This document shows, piece by piece, positions 62,711 through 64,000 of a stretch of DNA of 64,000 nucleotides. The position numbers and the translations under genes are program-made. A model generated the notes under the pieces. It searched no databases, had not been told where the DNA came from, and worked only from the letters and a program-made list of their open reading frames with translations. The DNA lies in NCBI RefSeq assembly GCF_009389715.1, contig NC_052392.1:38249410-38313409 (forward strand), read 5' to 3'. Each line of letters starts with the position of its first letter. Positions within the stretch are counted from its first letter, which is position 1. The stretch is from Phoenix dactylifera. Taxonomy: Eukaryota > Streptophyta > Magnoliopsida > Arecales > Arecaceae.

Positions 62711-63113
62711 ATGTACCCCCGACCTGTCAAAAGAGCACTAGTCAATACAAAGTATTATTGCAGGCAACAATGCTCGAAAAACCCATAAACAAAATCCCTA
62801 TGTCCAGCTTATTTCTTCCCCCTCTAACCATCAACAGAATCACACCTATCCATCAAAGCATCTCAAGTTCTTCAACTTTCACCTTGTATGCTGACATGGC
62901 ATCACATTACTGAAGCATTTAGGTCAAGAAAAAGGAGCCTAGTCTCACTTGATGCTATCTCTTTCTCTGATTTGAGTTTAGATCAGAAAAAAGGAAAATG
63001 GCCTTTTGAGGAAATATCTTTCTTACTTAATTTGTAGTAAAGTTTAGAAATATTCTATGTGGAGTCACCAAATATGTGTCTAATTTCACAGTAACCTTCC
63101 ACAATTTTTAAAA

Positions 63114-63877
63114 TTTTATTAAAATAAGTGCACGAAGAGTAGCCCCCATGGAGAAACCAAAGCCATCCGAACTGCCTTCCACATGCATGACACATGCCCA
63201 ATACTATCATGGTAATCCCAGCCTCTCACATGCATGGGGCATGCCAACATCTAGTCTCTCTTTAACCAAATAGACAACCACATATAAGAACGTAATAAAT
63301 GGTTGCTTCCATAATTTCTGAATATAAACAATAGATCATCATGTGATCATGGCTGCTTTTGAAGTTTCTGGATAAGCATATGCTTACACTGTAGAACGAC
63401 TAAATAACATAATGGTATCACAAGAAGCAAAATTATAATATCCAATGACCATAAAATAGCCAAAACAATAACCGTCATGCATTGACAAAACTATTTTATT
63501 AAAATAAGGGCATGAAGAGTAGCCCCCATGGAGAAATCAAAGCCATCCGAACTGCCTTCCACATGCATGACACATGCCCAATACTATCATGGTAATCCAT
63601 GCCTCTCACATACATGGGGCATGCCAATATCTAGTCTCTCGTTAACCAAATAGACAACAACATATAACAACGTAATAAATGGTTGCTTCCATAATTTCTG
63701 AATATAAACAATAGATCGTCATGTGATCATGGCTGCTTTTGAAGTTTCTGGATAGGCATATGCTTACACTGTAGAATGATTAAATAACATAATGGTATCA
63801 CAAAAAGCAAAATTATAATATCCAATGACCATAAAATAGCCAAAACAATAACTGCCACGCATTGACAAAACTATTTT
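63114..63877. repeat. 380-bp tandem duplication
   Basis: Copy 1 (about 63114-63497) and copy 2 (about 63494-63877) are nearly identical by eye over their whole length. Both start ttattaaaataag, contain gaagagtagcccccatggag, and end attgacaaaactatttt. No open frame is conserved. It lies in the presumed prohibitin intron or upstream region. Confidence 0.93.
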
Positions 63878-64000
63878 GGGGCCAAATGACCTAATTGATG
63901 ATTCCTGAGCCTAGGATTGTCAAGTTGTTCCTGTAACACATTCCATGAATAGAAATAGAAACTAACAGCTGATGTTTGTCTAATTACATGTTGTCCGCAT

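Overview
This window is nuclear DNA from a flowering plant. Genes have plant GT-AG introns, intergenic DNA is AT-rich, and the space between genes is filled with retrotransposon remnants and an organelle-DNA insertion. The plastid-derived block contains ycf2, which grass plastomes have lost, and its rbcL fragment reads TPDYET. Both fit a non-grass monocot such as a palm, but that is inference and not proven here.

Genes in order: (1) the 3' end of an amino acid permease of the AAP family (+, 1-758). (2) An intronless CRINKLY4-related receptor kinase of the CCR4 type (-, 6378-8627). (3) A two-exon leucine-rich-repeat receptor kinase resembling the CEP-peptide receptor CEPR2 (-, 19998-23435), probably with a distant non-coding first exon near 26.85-27.17 kb. 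(4) A nine-exon KTI12/DRL1 gene (-, 38098-48561), the Elongator-associated P-loop protein, reconstructed here exon by exon to 303 residues. (5) A small single-pass membrane protein of unknown function (+, 56562-57208). (6) The last three exons of a type II mitochondrial prohibitin (-, 59688-60928), whose 5' exons lie beyond the window. These are ordinary housekeeping or signalling genes and do not form one pathway.

The 11.3-19.3 kb interval between the two receptor kinases is a graveyard of mobile DNA. It holds 5'-truncated LINEs, a 1.4-kb mosaic of scrambled plastid fragments (ycf2, 23S/4.5S rRNA, rbcL, rps8, ycf2, rpl33), and members of a miniature LTR retrotransposon (TRIM) family. The same TRIM family recurs at 31.1-31.5 kb. 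All three TRIM insertions have perfect 5-bp target-site duplications, and the 31-kb copy has a primer-binding site matching initiator tRNA-Met.

The most interesting signal is inside the TRIM LTRs. They carry the plant U-snRNA upstream sequence element (RTCCCACATCG) followed by a TATA box at a near-constant spacing of 25-26 bp in six LTRs. This is the architecture of U6-type snRNA promoters. One of these insertions is a four-LTR compound element that has taken in an organelle-like segment and a tRNA-like segment.

Other repeats include a second TRIM-like family at 29 kb, a tRNA-derived SINE at 27.6-28.0 kb, a CACTA terminus at 52.2 kb, a broken ribosomal protein L3 exon at 36.9 kb, a 5'-truncated LINE with a target duplication at 57.5-58.1 kb, and several local tandem duplications, the largest being 380 bp at 63.1-63.9 kb.
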